A DNA stretch of 11,176 nt from the NCBI GenBank assembly GCA_002706585.1, contig PALU01000049.1:3082-14257 (forward strand), in the 5' to 3' direction. Positions 1 through 8,430 of this stretch are shown here, piece by piece; the first letter of the stretch is position 1, and each line of letters starts with the position of its first letter. A program made the translations under genes and the position numbers. The DNA comes from Rickettsiales bacterium. Its GTDB lineage: Bacteria > Pseudomonadota > Alphaproteobacteria > TMED127. A model generated the notes under the pieces. It saw only the letters and a list, made by a program, of their open reading frames with translations. It did no database searches and was not told the origin of the DNA.

Positions 1-350
1 CCAGCTTTGGAAGCAGGAGTATCATCAATAGGGGAAATAACTTTTACAAATCCATTTTCCAAAGTGACTTCAATTCCTAAACCACCAAACTCACCTTTTG
101 TTTGAACTTTGAGCTCATTTAACTCCTCATCATTAAGAAATGTTGAATGCGGATCTAAAGAACTTAGCATTCCTTCAATTGCAGATTCAATTAATTTTTT
201 TACAGGAACTTCTTCAACATAATTATTTTTAATTTTTTCAAAGGCTTCTCCAAATAAATTTAAATATTTATAAACATTTTTATCTTCCTGAGTTTTCGCT
301 GAAACAGGTAAAACAATTATTAAAAACAAAATTATAAATACTCTTAACAT
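1..350 (-). CDS. ctpA: Carboxy-terminal processing protease CtpA (S41 family), N-terminal part, cut by window edge
   Basis: The first 116 codons of a periplasmic S41 serine protease are present; the rest lies beyond position 1. The ATG is at 348-350. Residues 1-18 form a hydrophobic signal peptide ending in VSA, so export is expected. Next comes the helical region typical of CtpA, with NNYVEEV and the family signature GMLSSLDPHSTFL. The PDZ domain then starts (GEFGGLGIEV, followed by VISPIDDTPASKAG). The catalytic Ser-Lys part is not in the window, so activity cannot be judged. The family trims or degrades periplasmic and cell-wall-associated proteins after tail recognition by the PDZ domain. 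The gene follows the envC-like gene after 23 bases and is last in the visible series, the order usual in alphaproteobacteria. No strong Shine-Dalgarno sequence precedes the ATG. The identification is firm from the DPHSTF and PDZ sequence. Confidence 0.9.
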   Translation of the reverse strand, partial: MLRVFIILFLIIVLPVSAKTQEDKNVYKYLNLFGEAFEKIKNNYVEEVPVKKLIESAIEGMLSSLDPHSTFLNDEELNELKVQTKGEFGGLGIEVTLENGFVKVISPIDDTPASKA

Positions 351-373
351 ACTTAGCTAATTATGCAGTTTTT

Positions 374-1393
374 TTACAAAATCTCAACTTCTGATTTCGG
401 ATCTATGACTTTTCCTCTATATCTTAATTCAAAATATATTTGATTTTCCTTCTTAACAAAAACTTTAGCAATTGGCTCACCTTTTAAAACTTCATTTCCT
501 GTAGATATTATGATTTTATTCATTCCAGACAGAATGGTTAAGAAATTATTATCATTTTCAATAATAACAAGATTCCCATAACTTCTAAATTTTCCAGCAA
601 AAACAACTATCCCATTGAAAGGGGAGGTAATGAATGAATCTTCAATAACATTGAAAACCAAACCATATTTTGATTTATTTAAATCTTTACCTTCACCAAA
701 ATCTGATACTATGATTCCTTGAACGGGCATCTGGATTGTTCTTTTAGTAGTTTTTTTAATTTTCTTTGGTTTTGATTTTACACCTTTAACTAAATCATTT
801 AAATTTTTTGCTTTTTTTTTGAATTTTTTTTGCTTTTTTTTGAAAGCTTGATCAACTTTCATTTTTTTCTGTAAAAAAGCTACTTCCTTAATTTTTTTTT
901 CTAGGTTTGATAACTTATTATTTAACCCTTTTTTTTTCTCTTTAAAAATTTTTTGTTTTTCTTCTAAATCTATTTCTAAATCTTTAATTCCTTCCAAACC
1001 TGAAAAAAAATTATTTATACTACTTTTAGTTCTATCCAAATAAAACTTTCTTAAAAGTTGTTTTGTAACAAAATCATCAGATTTCTCATGAATATTTTTA
1101 ATTATGCTGTTGAATTGAGATAAATAAATGTTTTCTCGCATTAAATAAACAAGGCTTTCAGCAACATCTTCTTTATCCTCAATATACTGATTATAAATAA
1201 GTTGTTTTTGTTTGTTTCTTTTAATATCGATATTAATTTCTTTAAGGTCTTTATTATTTTTTAAAATTTCATTATGTAATTCTACTGTTTGCATCTTTAA
1301 TATACTGAGCTTAGCTTTTAAATCAAAATCTGCTTTTTGAGCATCAATGTAATTAAAATTAAGTAGAATTATTAAAAAAAAAATAAGTTTCAT
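374..1393 (-). CDS. envC: EnvC-like murein hydrolase activator (coiled coil plus degenerate LytM/M23 domain)
   Basis: The product has 339 residues. Residues 1-18 form a signal peptide (MKLIFFLIILL, ending IDA). Residues 20-215 are a very lysine-rich helical, probably coiled-coil region. A LytM/M23 fold occupies about 222-339, starting MPVQGIIVSDFG and ending with IYFELRYRGKVIDP. The zinc ligands of active M23 peptidases are missing: the first His is replaced in SKYGLVF, the HxH motif in LSGMN, and the last His in IYFEL. Escherichia coli EnvC has the same pattern; it does not cut peptidoglycan itself but activates AmiA/AmiB amidases at the division septum. That role is inferred here from domain layout. 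The ATG (1391-1393) shares one base with the gpmI stop (TAATG), suggesting translational coupling. gpmI and envC are also neighbours in E. coli. A remote M23 homologue of other function, such as DipM-like, is the alternative. Confidence 0.87.
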   Translation of the reverse strand: MKLIFFLIILLNFNYIDAQKADFDLKAKLSILKMQTVELHNEILKNNKDLKEINIDIKRNKQKQLIYNQYIEDKEDVAESLVYLMRENIYLSQFNSIIKNIHEKSDDFVTKQLLRKFYLDRTKSSINNFFSGLEGIKDLEIDLEEKQKIFKEKKKGLNNKLSNLEKKIKEVAFLQKKMKVDQAFKKKQKKFKKKAKNLNDLVKGVKSKPKKIKKTTKRTIQMPVQGIIVSDFGEGKDLNKSKYGLVFNVIEDSFITSPFNGIVVFAGKFRSYGNLVIIENDNNFLTILSGMNKIIISTGNEVLKGEPIAKVFVKKENQIYFELRYRGKVIDPKSEVEIL

Positions 1394-2895
1394 TATATAA
1401 GGGAATTTCCAGTCATTTCAGAGGGTTTTTTTATTTTCATAATTTCTAATATAGTTGGAGCAATATCAGCTAAACGGCCATTTTTTTTTTTAAAACTAAA
1501 GTCATCGCAAATAATAAAAGGGACTGGATTAATTGAATGACAAGTAATTGGTTCAGATTTTAATATATCAAACATTTCATCTGCATTCCCATGATCTGAG
1601 GTAACTATTAATGTGTAATTATGGTTTGAACATTCTTTATAAATTTTACCTAAACAAATATCTACAGTTTCAACAGCTTTAATAGTTGCGTTTAAATCAC
1701 CTGAGTGACCAACCATGTCAGGATTTGCAAAATTTGCCACAATCAAATCATTAGAATTATTTTGTATTTTTTTAATTAAATTCTCTGTCACTTCATGTGC
1801 AGACATTTCTGGTTTTTTGTCGTAAGTTTCAATTCTGGGGGATGGAATTAGTATTCTTTGTTCTCCTTCAAACTCCCTCTCAACACCTCCGTTAAAAAAA
1901 TATGTGACATGAGCATATTTTTCAGTTTCAGCAATTCTTAGTTGTTTTAATCCTTCTTTAGAAATAACTTCTCCAAGTGAATTGACAATTTCAGGAGGTT
2001 GAAATAATGGTGTAATAAATTTTTTTAATCTTTTTGAATATTCAACCATACTTAATGGTGTATTAAATCTGCATTTTTTATTTCTTGAAAAAAATTCAAA
2101 ATTTTCTTCAAAGATTGCTGTCATGAATTCTCTAACTCTGTCAGCTCTAAAATTAGTTATAAAAAATCCATCTCCATCCAAAACACCATTGTAATTATTA
2201 AAATTCATTGGTTTAAAAAATTCATCTGTAATTTTTTTTTTATAACTTTTCTCAATTTCTTTCACATAATCTGTGGAATGAATTGAATCTCCTTCAATAA
2301 TTGCTCTGTATGCGTTTTCAATTCTGTCCCATCTATTATCTCTATCCATCACATAATATCTACCTGAAACACTTGCAATTCTAACATTATTATTTTTTTT
2401 GATCTTTTTATGAAGAATTTTTAAATTTTTTAGTCCAGAAAGAGGAGAACTATCTCTTCCATCTAAAATACAATGAATAAGTATTTCAATACTAGAGTTT
2501 GAAAAAACATCTATAAGCTTAAAGATATGGTCTTGATGACCATGAACACCCCCATCAGATAAAACACCAAGAATATGAATTCTTCTACATTCTTTTTTTA
2601 CTAATTGAATAGTTTTATTTTTTTCGAACTCTCCTTTTTTAAAAGCATTATCTATTCTCATTATATCCTGCAAGAGAATTCTCCCAGCACCTATATTCAT
2701 GTGACCAACCTCTGAATTTCCGAATTGTCCTATAGGAAGACCCACATCATTTTGTGAAGCATTTAATTTTAATGAGCCGAATTTTTTTGCTAGAAAATCA
2801 AAATTCTTTTTCTTAGATAAATGGACTGCATTAAATTTATTTTCTGGTCCAATGCCCCAACCATCAAGAATACAAAGTAATATCTTTTTTTTCAT
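1393..2895 (-). CDS. gpmI: 2,3-bisphosphoglycerate-independent phosphoglycerate mutase
   Basis: This cytosolic glycolytic enzyme interconverts 3- and 2-phosphoglycerate through a phosphoserine intermediate and normally needs manganese. At 500 residues it is close to full length for the family (about 505-515). Visible motifs are LDGWG with metal ligand Asp11, GNSEVGHMNIGAGR with catalytic Ser61, HILGVLSDGGVHGH in the phosphotransfer domain, ILDGRD, and GRYYVMDRDNRWDR. The second metal site follows: Asp393 and His397 in NPDMVGHSGD, Asp434 and His435 in TSDHGNADEM, and His453 in CHSINPVP. All expected catalytic residues are present. The ATG at 2893-2895 lies four bases after the rlmH stop, and the gene overlaps the envC-like start by one base. 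An in-frame run of 11 A encodes part of a lysine stretch near the C-terminus (1481-1491). The identification is very secure. Confidence 0.97.
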   Translation of the reverse strand: MKKKILLCILDGWGIGPENKFNAVHLSKKKNFDFLAKKFGSLKLNASQNDVGLPIGQFGNSEVGHMNIGAGRILLQDIMRIDNAFKKGEFEKNKTIQLVKKECRRIHILGVLSDGGVHGHQDHIFKLIDVFSNSSIEILIHCILDGRDSSPLSGLKNLKILHKKIKKNNNVRIASVSGRYYVMDRDNRWDRIENAYRAIIEGDSIHSTDYVKEIEKSYKKKITDEFFKPMNFNNYNGVLDGDGFFITNFRADRVREFMTAIFEENFEFFSRNKKCRFNTPLSMVEYSKRLKKFITPLFQPPEIVNSLGEVISKEGLKQLRIAETEKYAHVTYFFNGGVEREFEGEQRILIPSPRIETYDKKPEMSAHEVTENLIKKIQNNSNDLIVANFANPDMVGHSGDLNATIKAVETVDICLGKIYKECSNHNYTLIVTSDHGNADEMFDILKSEPITCHSINPVPFIICDDFSFKKKNGRLADIAPTILEIMKIKKPSEMTGNSLI

Positions 2896-2899
2896 TTGT

Positions 2900-3352
2900 T
2901 TACTTGTGATAATTTGAGCCTTTAATTATTTCAAAAGCCCTATAAATTTGTTCCATTAACATTATTCTGATTAATAGGTGTGGCCAGGTTTGTTTACCAA
3001 ATGAAATTGAATCATAATTGCTTGTAAAGTAATTATCTAGTCCAAGTTCACTTCCAATAACAAAACATAATTTCCTGTATCCATTAATCATCTTACTTTC
3101 AATCTCTTTTGAAAATTCTTCACTAGAGATTGCTCTTCCATTTCTGTCTAAAATAATAGTATAATCATAGTCTTTTAAAAACTTAACTAATTCATTTTTT
3201 TCAGAAATAAGTTTTTTTTCTCTAGGAAAATTCAATGTTTTTAACTCAACAATGTTAATTTTTGTTTTAACTCGTTCTTTATATTGATTAAATATATCTA
3301 AAAAATCCGGTTTTTTTTTAATGCTTCCAATACATAAAATATCAACTTGCAT
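2900..3352 (-). CDS. rlmH: 23S rRNA (pseudouridine1915-N3)-methyltransferase RlmH
   Basis: RlmH is a small SPOUT-class enzyme that methylates pseudouridine 1915 in helix 69 of 23S rRNA on assembled 70S ribosomes, using S-adenosylmethionine. Family hallmarks are ILDRNGRAISSEEF, the knot segment FVIGSELGL (the family more often has IGG-x-x-G), and the diagnostic C-terminus WPHLLIRIMLMEQIYRAFEI with final NYHK. I chose the second of two in-frame ATGs (3350-3352). It gives a 150-residue protein starting MQVDIL, which aligns with the usual N-terminus, and a GGA lies five bases upstream, the same spacing as at rplU, rpmA and phaB. The alternative ATG at 3356-3358 adds two residues and would make an ATGA overlap with the rsfS stop. 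The gene sits between rsfS and gpmI, a common alphaproteobacterial arrangement. Confidence 0.93.
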   Translation of the reverse strand: MQVDILCIGSIKKKPDFLDIFNQYKERVKTKINIVELKTLNFPREKKLISEKNELVKFLKDYDYTIILDRNGRAISSEEFSKEIESKMINGYRKLCFVIGSELGLDNYFTSNYDSISFGKQTWPHLLIRIMLMEQIYRAFEIIKGSNYHK

Positions 3353-3354
3353 TA

Positions 3355-3705
3355 TCATCCAAATTTCTTTTCATTATAATTACTGTTTTGCCAAATTTTT
3401 TCTAATGCAAAATGATCTCTTGTTTCAGGTTTAAAAACATTAAGTATAACATCCCCAAAATCAACAATAGACCAATCCGTTGATTTTAAACCCTCTGTAG
3501 ATATTATTTTTTTTTTATTATTTTTTATAAGTTTTGAAGTAATTGCATTAATATGTCTAGATGAATTTCCACTGACTATAATTAGATAGTCAGCTAAGGC
3601 ACTTCTTTTCTTTATATCAATTACAACAATATCCAAGGCTTTAAGATCTTCTAATTCTTGTAGAATTTTTTTTAAAAATTTTTTTATAGAAGAATCTTTT
3701 TTCAT
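3355..3705 (-). CDS. rsfS: Ribosomal silencing factor RsfS
   Basis: RsfS (Iojap family) binds ribosomal protein L14 and blocks joining of the 30S and 50S subunits, lowering translation when nutrients are short. The 116-residue product matches the usual size. Visible family sequence includes DIVVIDI, LADYLIIVSGNSSRHI, STEGLKSTDWSIVDFGDV, and the C-terminal VFKPETRDHFALEKIW. The ATG at 3703-3705 overlaps the nadD stop as ATGA, pointing to coupled translation; no clear Shine-Dalgarno sequence precedes it, only an A-rich stretch. A run of 10 A at 3507-3516 encodes lysines in the middle of the protein. The nadD-rsfS-rlmH order is widely conserved in bacteria and supports the call. Confidence 0.95.
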   Translation of the reverse strand: MKKDSSIKKFLKKILQELEDLKALDIVVIDIKKRSALADYLIIVSGNSSRHINAITSKLIKNNKKKIISTEGLKSTDWSIVDFGDVILNVFKPETRDHFALEKIWQNSNYNEKKFG

Positions 3706-4265
3706 TTTTTTCTAATTTGAGTCGAAGATTTTGAATTTAAGAAACCAGTAAGAAAAACCCACTTTGGAGGACACATAAATTTTAATTTTTTTGCTAGTTT
3801 ATTATTAATTCTTCGATTCCTAAAAAAACTTAAAGCCTTACTTCTGTATAAGGATAGAGAGTAAGATGGACGATCAAAAATTGCAATGGGTATATTGCAA
3901 AAAATATTTCTCCATTCTTTCCAAAGATGAAATGATTCTAAATTATCAATACCCATAAGCCAAATAAATCTTATATTAGGAAATTTTTTTTTTAAAAATT
4001 TAACTAAATCGATTGAAAATAAGTTCGCTTCATCTTTAATTTCTACGATCTTAATTTTTTTTTGAGTTACAAATGTTTTAGTATTTGAAAGTCTCATTTC
4101 ATATTTCGAACTGTTTTTCTTTAGTGGATTTTTTTTTGTTACAATCCACCAAACTTCGTCAAGATCAAGCTTTATCAAAGAAAAATTACTTATAAAAAGA
4201 TGTCCTGAATGAGGAGGATCAAAAGTACCTCCCAAAATACCAATATTTTTTTTTTTCTTAAACAA
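3702..4265 (-). CDS. nadD: Nicotinate-nucleotide adenylyltransferase NadD, TTG start
   Basis: NadD joins ATP and nicotinate mononucleotide to give deamido-NAD, the step before NAD synthetase. The nucleotidyltransferase signature GGTFDPPHSGH is at residues 12-22. FIWLMGIDNLESFHLWKEW and the substrate-site motif SSTQIR follow. The protein ends two residues after that motif, giving 187 residues against 213 in E. coli; the short tail may be normal for the lineage. The start codon is TTG (4263-4265). An in-frame TAA at 4275-4277 rules out any longer form, and no ATG or GTG precedes the nucleotide-binding motif. The TTG lies one base after the proA stop (TAAGTTG) and has no Shine-Dalgarno sequence, so reinitiation after proA is likely. 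A run of 11 A (4246-4256) follows the start almost at once and encodes lysines. Confidence 0.93.
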   Translation of the reverse strand: MFKKKKNIGILGGTFDPPHSGHLFISNFSLIKLDLDEVWWIVTKKNPLKKNSSKYEMRLSNTKTFVTQKKIKIVEIKDEANLFSIDLVKFLKKKFPNIRFIWLMGIDNLESFHLWKEWRNIFCNIPIAIFDRPSYSLSLYRSKALSFFRNRRINNKLAKKLKFMCPPKWVFLTGFLNSKSSTQIRKK

Positions 4266-4266
4266 C

Positions 4267-5535
4267 TTAAGGTCTTATCTGGCCTGAGCCTCGAACTTTG
4301 TATTTAAAACTTGTTAATTGTGAGACACCTACTGGCCCTCTAGCATGTACTTTTGATGTTGAAATTCCAATCTCAGCACCCATACCAAATTCACCACCAT
4401 CAGCAAATTGTGTTGATGTATTGTGCATTACAATACCGCTATCTACATTTTTTAAAAAAAATTCTACAACTTTGGGATCTTCCGCAAGGATTGCATCAGT
4501 ATGACCAGAACCAAAATTATTTATATGTTCAACAGCTTCTTGAACTCCATTTTCTATTGATTTAATAGAAACTATTTTGTCGAGATATTCTGTTTCCCAA
4601 TCCTTTTTTGTAGCTTTTTTAATTGAATTATCTAATGTAACAACTTTTTCATCTCCTCTGACTTCGCAATTTAGTTTTTTAAAAGAATTAATTATTTGTG
4701 GTAAATGAGATTTCAAAACCTCTTTGTCGAATAAAATTGTTTCAGTAGCTCCACATATTCCTGGTCTCCTCATTTTAGCATTTACACTTACATTGTTGCA
4801 TAAATCAGGCTTAGAAGATTTATGAATATATGTATGACAAATTCCATCTAAATGTTTTATGACATGCACTTTACTTTCATTTGAAACCCTCTCAATAAGT
4901 GATTTTCCACCCCTTGGAATAATAACATCAACATAATTACTCATCTTTAATAAAAAGCCTACAGCTGATCTATCTTTAGTAGGAATATTTTGCAATGCAC
5001 CCTCAGGAATTTTGAATTTTTTTAGTGAATCATTTATCAATTTAACTATTAATGATGAAGATAAAAAGCTCTCACTTCCTCCCCGAAGAATAAGGGTGTT
5101 TCCTGCTTTCAAACAAAGACCTGCTGCATCAGCGGCAACGTTTGGTCTAGATTCATAAATCACTCCTATGACACCAAGGGGTATCGAAACCTTTTGAATT
5201 TCAAGTCCGTTTGGTCTTGACCATTCTTCAATAATCTTTCCAACTGGATCTTCAAGTTTGGAGATTTCAACAAGACCCGAGCACATACTTTCAATCCTTT
5301 TATCATCTAAAATGAGTCTATCAAGAGTTGAAGATGTAAGCTTTTCTTTGTTTTGTAGAACATCTTTTTCATTTTCACTTATCAGCTTGTTTTTATTTTT
5401 CAGAATATTTTCAGCAGCATCTATAAGTATATCGTTTTTAGTTTTTGTATCTAGAGTTGAGACTACGTAGGAAGCTTGTTTAGCTCTCAAGCCTAATTTG
5501 TTAATATCTTCTTCTGTGATAAGATTTTTATTCAT
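4267..5535 (-). CDS. proA: Glutamate-5-semialdehyde dehydrogenase (gamma-glutamyl phosphate reductase)
   Basis: ProA reduces gamma-glutamyl phosphate to glutamate-5-semialdehyde with NADPH, the second step of proline synthesis; the product cyclises spontaneously. The 422-residue length is normal. Visible landmarks are IPLGVIGVIYESRPNVAADA and LKAGNTLILRGGSES in the nucleotide-binding region, VIIPRGGKSLI, HLDGICHTYIH, and the catalytic-cysteine motif RRPGICGATETILF with Cys261. The C-terminal part keeps GSGHTDAI and FADGGEFGMGAEIGISTSK. The ATG (5533-5535) lies inside the end of proB, giving an eight-base overlap, consistent with coupled production of the two enzymes, which channel an unstable intermediate. 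The stop is one base before the nadD TTG. The identification is very secure. Confidence 0.97.
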   Translation of the reverse strand: MNKNLITEEDINKLGLRAKQASYVVSTLDTKTKNDILIDAAENILKNKNKLISENEKDVLQNKEKLTSSTLDRLILDDKRIESMCSGLVEISKLEDPVGKIIEEWSRPNGLEIQKVSIPLGVIGVIYESRPNVAADAAGLCLKAGNTLILRGGSESFLSSSLIVKLINDSLKKFKIPEGALQNIPTKDRSAVGFLLKMSNYVDVIIPRGGKSLIERVSNESKVHVIKHLDGICHTYIHKSSKPDLCNNVSVNAKMRRPGICGATETILFDKEVLKSHLPQIINSFKKLNCEVRGDEKVVTLDNSIKKATKKDWETEYLDKIVSIKSIENGVQEAVEHINNFGSGHTDAILAEDPKVVEFFLKNVDSGIVMHNTSTQFADGGEFGMGAEIGISTSKVHARGPVGVSQLTSFKYKVRGSGQIRP

Positions 5536-6645
5536 TTAAACTAAGATTATCTCTATGAATAACTTCATCTGTTGCTAAATATCCAAGTAAATCCTTTATA
5601 TCAGATGTTTTTTTTCCTCTAATCTTTTCAATTTCCAATGAATCGTAAAAACTTATACCTTTACCAATTTTTTTTCCGTCTAAACTCATAATTTCAATTA
5701 TATCACCTCGAGAAAATTTACCAGAAATTTTTTTTATACCACTTGGTAATAAACTTGCTCCGCCTAATAATGCTTTCAAGGCCCCATCATCAACTAACAC
5801 TTTTCCTGCAACTTTTATAGTTCCTGCTAGCCAATTTTTAAAGCTTGAACCACTCTTTTTTGATGAAAGAAACCAAGTTCCTTTTTTTTTTTTCAGATAA
5901 TTAGATATTGGGCTGTTTGTCTTTCCAGAACATATTAAAGTATTACAACCAAAACTAGAAGCTATTTCTGCTGCTTGAATTTTTGTTATCATTCCCCCTG
6001 AACCAAAAAAATTAGTTTCTCCTGAAGCCATATCTATAATTTTTTTATCTATTTTTTTTATAACAGGGATTAGCTTTGCCTTCTTATTTTTTTTTGGATT
6101 TTTATCGAAAAGTCCATCAACATCACTAAGAAGTATTAGATTTTGTGCATCAAATATTTGAGCCACTCTAGAAGCTAGTCTATCATTGTCACCAAATTTT
6201 AACTCCTCAGTGGCAACTGTATCATTTTCATTTATAATTGGTATAATCTTAGAATTTACTAATGTATTAATTGTTTCTCTGGAATTTAAACTTTTTTTTC
6301 TATCCTCAGTATCTGAGAAAGTAAGAAGTAATTGGGCTACTTTAATTTTTTTTTTTTTGAAAGATTTCATAAAGTTTTGCATCAAAATAACCTGGCCACA
6401 TGCTGCACAGGCTTGTTTATGATTGATCTTGAGTTTTTTGTTTTTAAGATTTAGATATTCTCTTCCCAATGAAACAGCTCCTGAAACCACTAAAGCGATA
6501 TCAACAGAGTTTTTTTTTAAAATTAAAATATCTTTAATTAAAGAATCAAGCCATCCAAAATTAAATTGTTTTTTTCTAAAAAGAAGAGAGGAACCTATTT
6601 TAATTACAATTCTTTTTGAACTATTTATCTCAGGAATTAAATTCA

Positions 6646-6646
<1 letters not shown>
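5528..6646 (-). CDS. proB: Glutamate 5-kinase with C-terminal PUA domain
   Basis: ProB phosphorylates L-glutamate with ATP to start proline synthesis and is usually feedback-inhibited by proline. The 372-residue product has the two-domain form. The amino-acid kinase domain (about 10-260) shows IVIKIGSSLL, VVSGAVSLGREYL, the INENDTVATEELKFGDNDRLA active-site region and GSGGMITKIQAAEIA. A PUA domain covers about 275-355 (IKVAGKVLVDDGALKALLGGASLLPSG). The ATG (6644-6646) shares one base with the obgE stop as TAATG. Two very long homopolymers fall inside the gene and are in frame: 13 A at 6346-6358 (lysines about 97-100) and 12 A at 5882-5893 (lysines about 252-255). They are likely slippage sites, yet the frame is intact. 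The obgE-proB-proA order is typical of alphaproteobacteria. Confidence 0.97.
5882..5893 (-). repeat. In-frame run of 12 A within proB
   Basis: Twelve consecutive adenines on the coding strand encode four lysines just before GTWF, near the end of the kinase domain of ProB. The run is directly visible. Slippage by RNA polymerase or by replication is an inference from the known behaviour of runs longer than about nine bases. Confidence 0.85.
6346..6358 (-). repeat. In-frame run of 13 A within proB
   Basis: Thirteen consecutive adenines on the coding strand encode four lysines and the first base of the next isoleucine codon, just before KVAQLLL. It is the longest homopolymer I found in the window. 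The reading frame continues correctly on both sides, so the assembled length is compatible with an intact gene. Confidence 0.85.
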
Positions 6647-7647
<1,001 letters not shown>

Positions 7648-7663
7648 TTACAGATTACGAAAT

Positions 7664-7921
7664 TTATTTTTTTTCAACCACCTCAACAAAAGATCTTCCA
7701 AGGGCTTTCTTTTTAAAAGAAACATATCCTTCTTTAATAGCAAAGATAGTGTGATCCTTACCTATAGAAACATTTTTTCCAGGATGATATTTCGTTCCTC
7801 TTTGACGAATAATTATATTACCCGGAATTACTGGTTCACCACCAAATTTTTTTACACCAAGTCTCCTACCAGCGCTATCTCTTCCATTTCTAGTACTTCC
7901 ACCTGCTTTTTTATGCGCCAT
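7664..7921 (-). CDS. rpmA: 50S ribosomal protein L27
   Basis: L27 reaches towards the peptidyl-transferase centre of the large subunit and helps position tRNA ends. The 85-residue product starts [22 protein letters not shown], the family's usual N-terminus, and has [22 protein letters not shown]. The open frame extends three codons further to a GTG. I chose the ATG at 7919-7921 because it gives the conserved N-terminus and lies five bases after AGGTGA. The ATG falls inside rplU, which ends ten bases further on, so the two genes overlap by 11 bases and are probably translationally coupled. There is no N-terminal extension needing cleavage of the kind seen in Firmicutes L27. Confidence 0.98.
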   Translation of the reverse strand: MAHKKAGGSTRNGRDSAGRRLGVKKFGGEPVIPGNIIIRQRGTKYHPGKNVSIGKDHTIFAIKEGYVSFKKKALGRSFVEVVEKK

Positions 7922-8306
7922 TATTATCACCTAATTTTTCGGTAGCCTTTTGTGAAGTTAAATTATTATCTTTTTGAGCTACCTTTGATTTAGAAGTTCC
8001 GATCTCTAATATTTTAATCAAGGTCAAGTCTTGTCTGTGTCCCAATTTTCTTCTGTAATTATGTCTTCTTTTTTTTTTAAAAACGATAATTTTTTTATCC
8101 CTAATTTGATCAACAACTTTACCTCTAACAAAGCCATTTTTTACGTTAGGAGAACCAACAATTAATTCACCATTTTGATCCTTAAGAAACAGAATTTTGT
8201 CAAAATTAATCACATCATCTTTCTTACAAGACTGCTTTGGAAGCTTAATGAAGCTACCAACAGAAACTTTATATTGTTTTCCTAATAATTCAAAAATTGC
8301 AAACAT
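7911..8306 (-). CDS. rplU: 50S ribosomal protein L21 with C-terminal extension
   Basis: L21 is a large-subunit protein that binds 23S rRNA. The core is residues 1-103 and matches the family throughout: [17 protein letters not shown] at the start, a lysine/arginine patch [18 protein letters not shown], and the closing [11 protein letters not shown]. coli L21 ends here (103 residues), but this one continues with about 28 polar residues ([20 protein letters not shown] and a short tail). Part of that tail is encoded by the DNA that also holds the rpmA ribosome-binding site and start. Tails of various lengths occur in alphaproteobacterial L21, so this is not a fusion with a recognisable domain. 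The ATG at 8304-8306 has GGAG five bases upstream. It is the first gene of the minus-strand series, facing away from phaA. Confidence 0.97.
   Translation of the reverse strand: MFAIFELLGKQYKVSVGSFIKLPKQSCKKDDVINFDKILFLKDQNGELIVGSPNVKNGFVRGKVVDQIRDKKIIVFKKKRRHNYRRKLGHRQDLTLIKILEIGTSKSKVAQKDNNLTSQKATEKLGDNNGA
7927..7932 (-). promoter_or_regulatory. Ribosome binding site of rpmA, inside rplU
   Basis: AGGTGA stands five bases upstream of the ATG at 7919-7921. It decides the rpmA start against a GTG three codons upstream and lies wholly within the rplU reading frame, so L21 translation would run through it. Confidence 0.8.
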
Positions 8307-8311
8307 TATTA

Positions 8312-8315
8312 CTCC
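8312..8315 (-). promoter_or_regulatory. Ribosome binding site of rplU
   Basis: GGAG lies five bases before the rplU ATG. It is one of the clearest Shine-Dalgarno sequences in the window, in keeping with a highly expressed ribosomal protein; most downstream genes in the series lack one as good. Confidence 0.75.
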
Positions 8316-8362
8316 AAACTAATGCAATGTTTTATACAACTTACAAAACAATAATGAAAGAA

Positions 8363-8388
8363 CTATTTAAGAAAAGTCTATATTTAAG
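8363..8388. repeat. Short direct repeat in the rplU/phaA intergenic region
   Basis: TATTTAAG occurs at 8364-8371 and again at 8381-8388, starts 17 bases apart, each preceded by CTA or CTATA-like sequence. Either a paired binding site for a regulator or a chance repeat in AT-rich DNA would look like this. The rest of the 144-base gap (8307-8450) shows no terminator hairpin and no RNA gene that I can recognise. Confidence 0.25.
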
Positions 8389-8399
8389 TAAAATGTATT

Positions 8400-8430
8400 G
8401 TTATAAATCTTTTTTTTTGTTAACTTTCAA
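8400..8430 (-). promoter_or_regulatory. Candidate sigma-70-type promoter for the rplU series
   Basis: On the minus strand TTGAAA (8425-8430, five of six matches to TTGACA) and TATAAC (8400-8405, five of six to TATAAT) are separated by 19 bases that include a run of nine A. The spacing is longer than the ideal 17, so strength is uncertain. Transcription would start near 8393 and leave a leader of roughly 85 bases before rplU. In such AT-rich DNA chance matches are common. No convincing -35/-10 pair was found on the plus strand for phaA, although TATAAA at 8402-8407 could act as a -10. Confidence 0.3.

Noticed and set aside
3702..4265. nadD as a truncated pseudogene because it ends right after SSTQIRKK
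   Set aside because: All catalytic motifs are intact, the stop forms an ATGA junction with rsfS, and a short C-terminus may be normal for alphaproteobacterial NadD.
4298..4565. Two plus-strand open frames of 68-70 codons inside proA
   Set aside because: They are antisense to conserved ProA sequence and have no ribosome-binding site or family resemblance.
8307..8392. L21 leader or other riboswitch-like element before rplU
   Set aside because: The leader is about 85 bases, almost all A and T, and I could not find a stable paired structure or a known leader motif.
8401..8430. Rho-independent terminator suggested by the T run at 8410-8418
   Set aside because: No GC-containing inverted repeat precedes the run on the plus strand, and no gene ends there.
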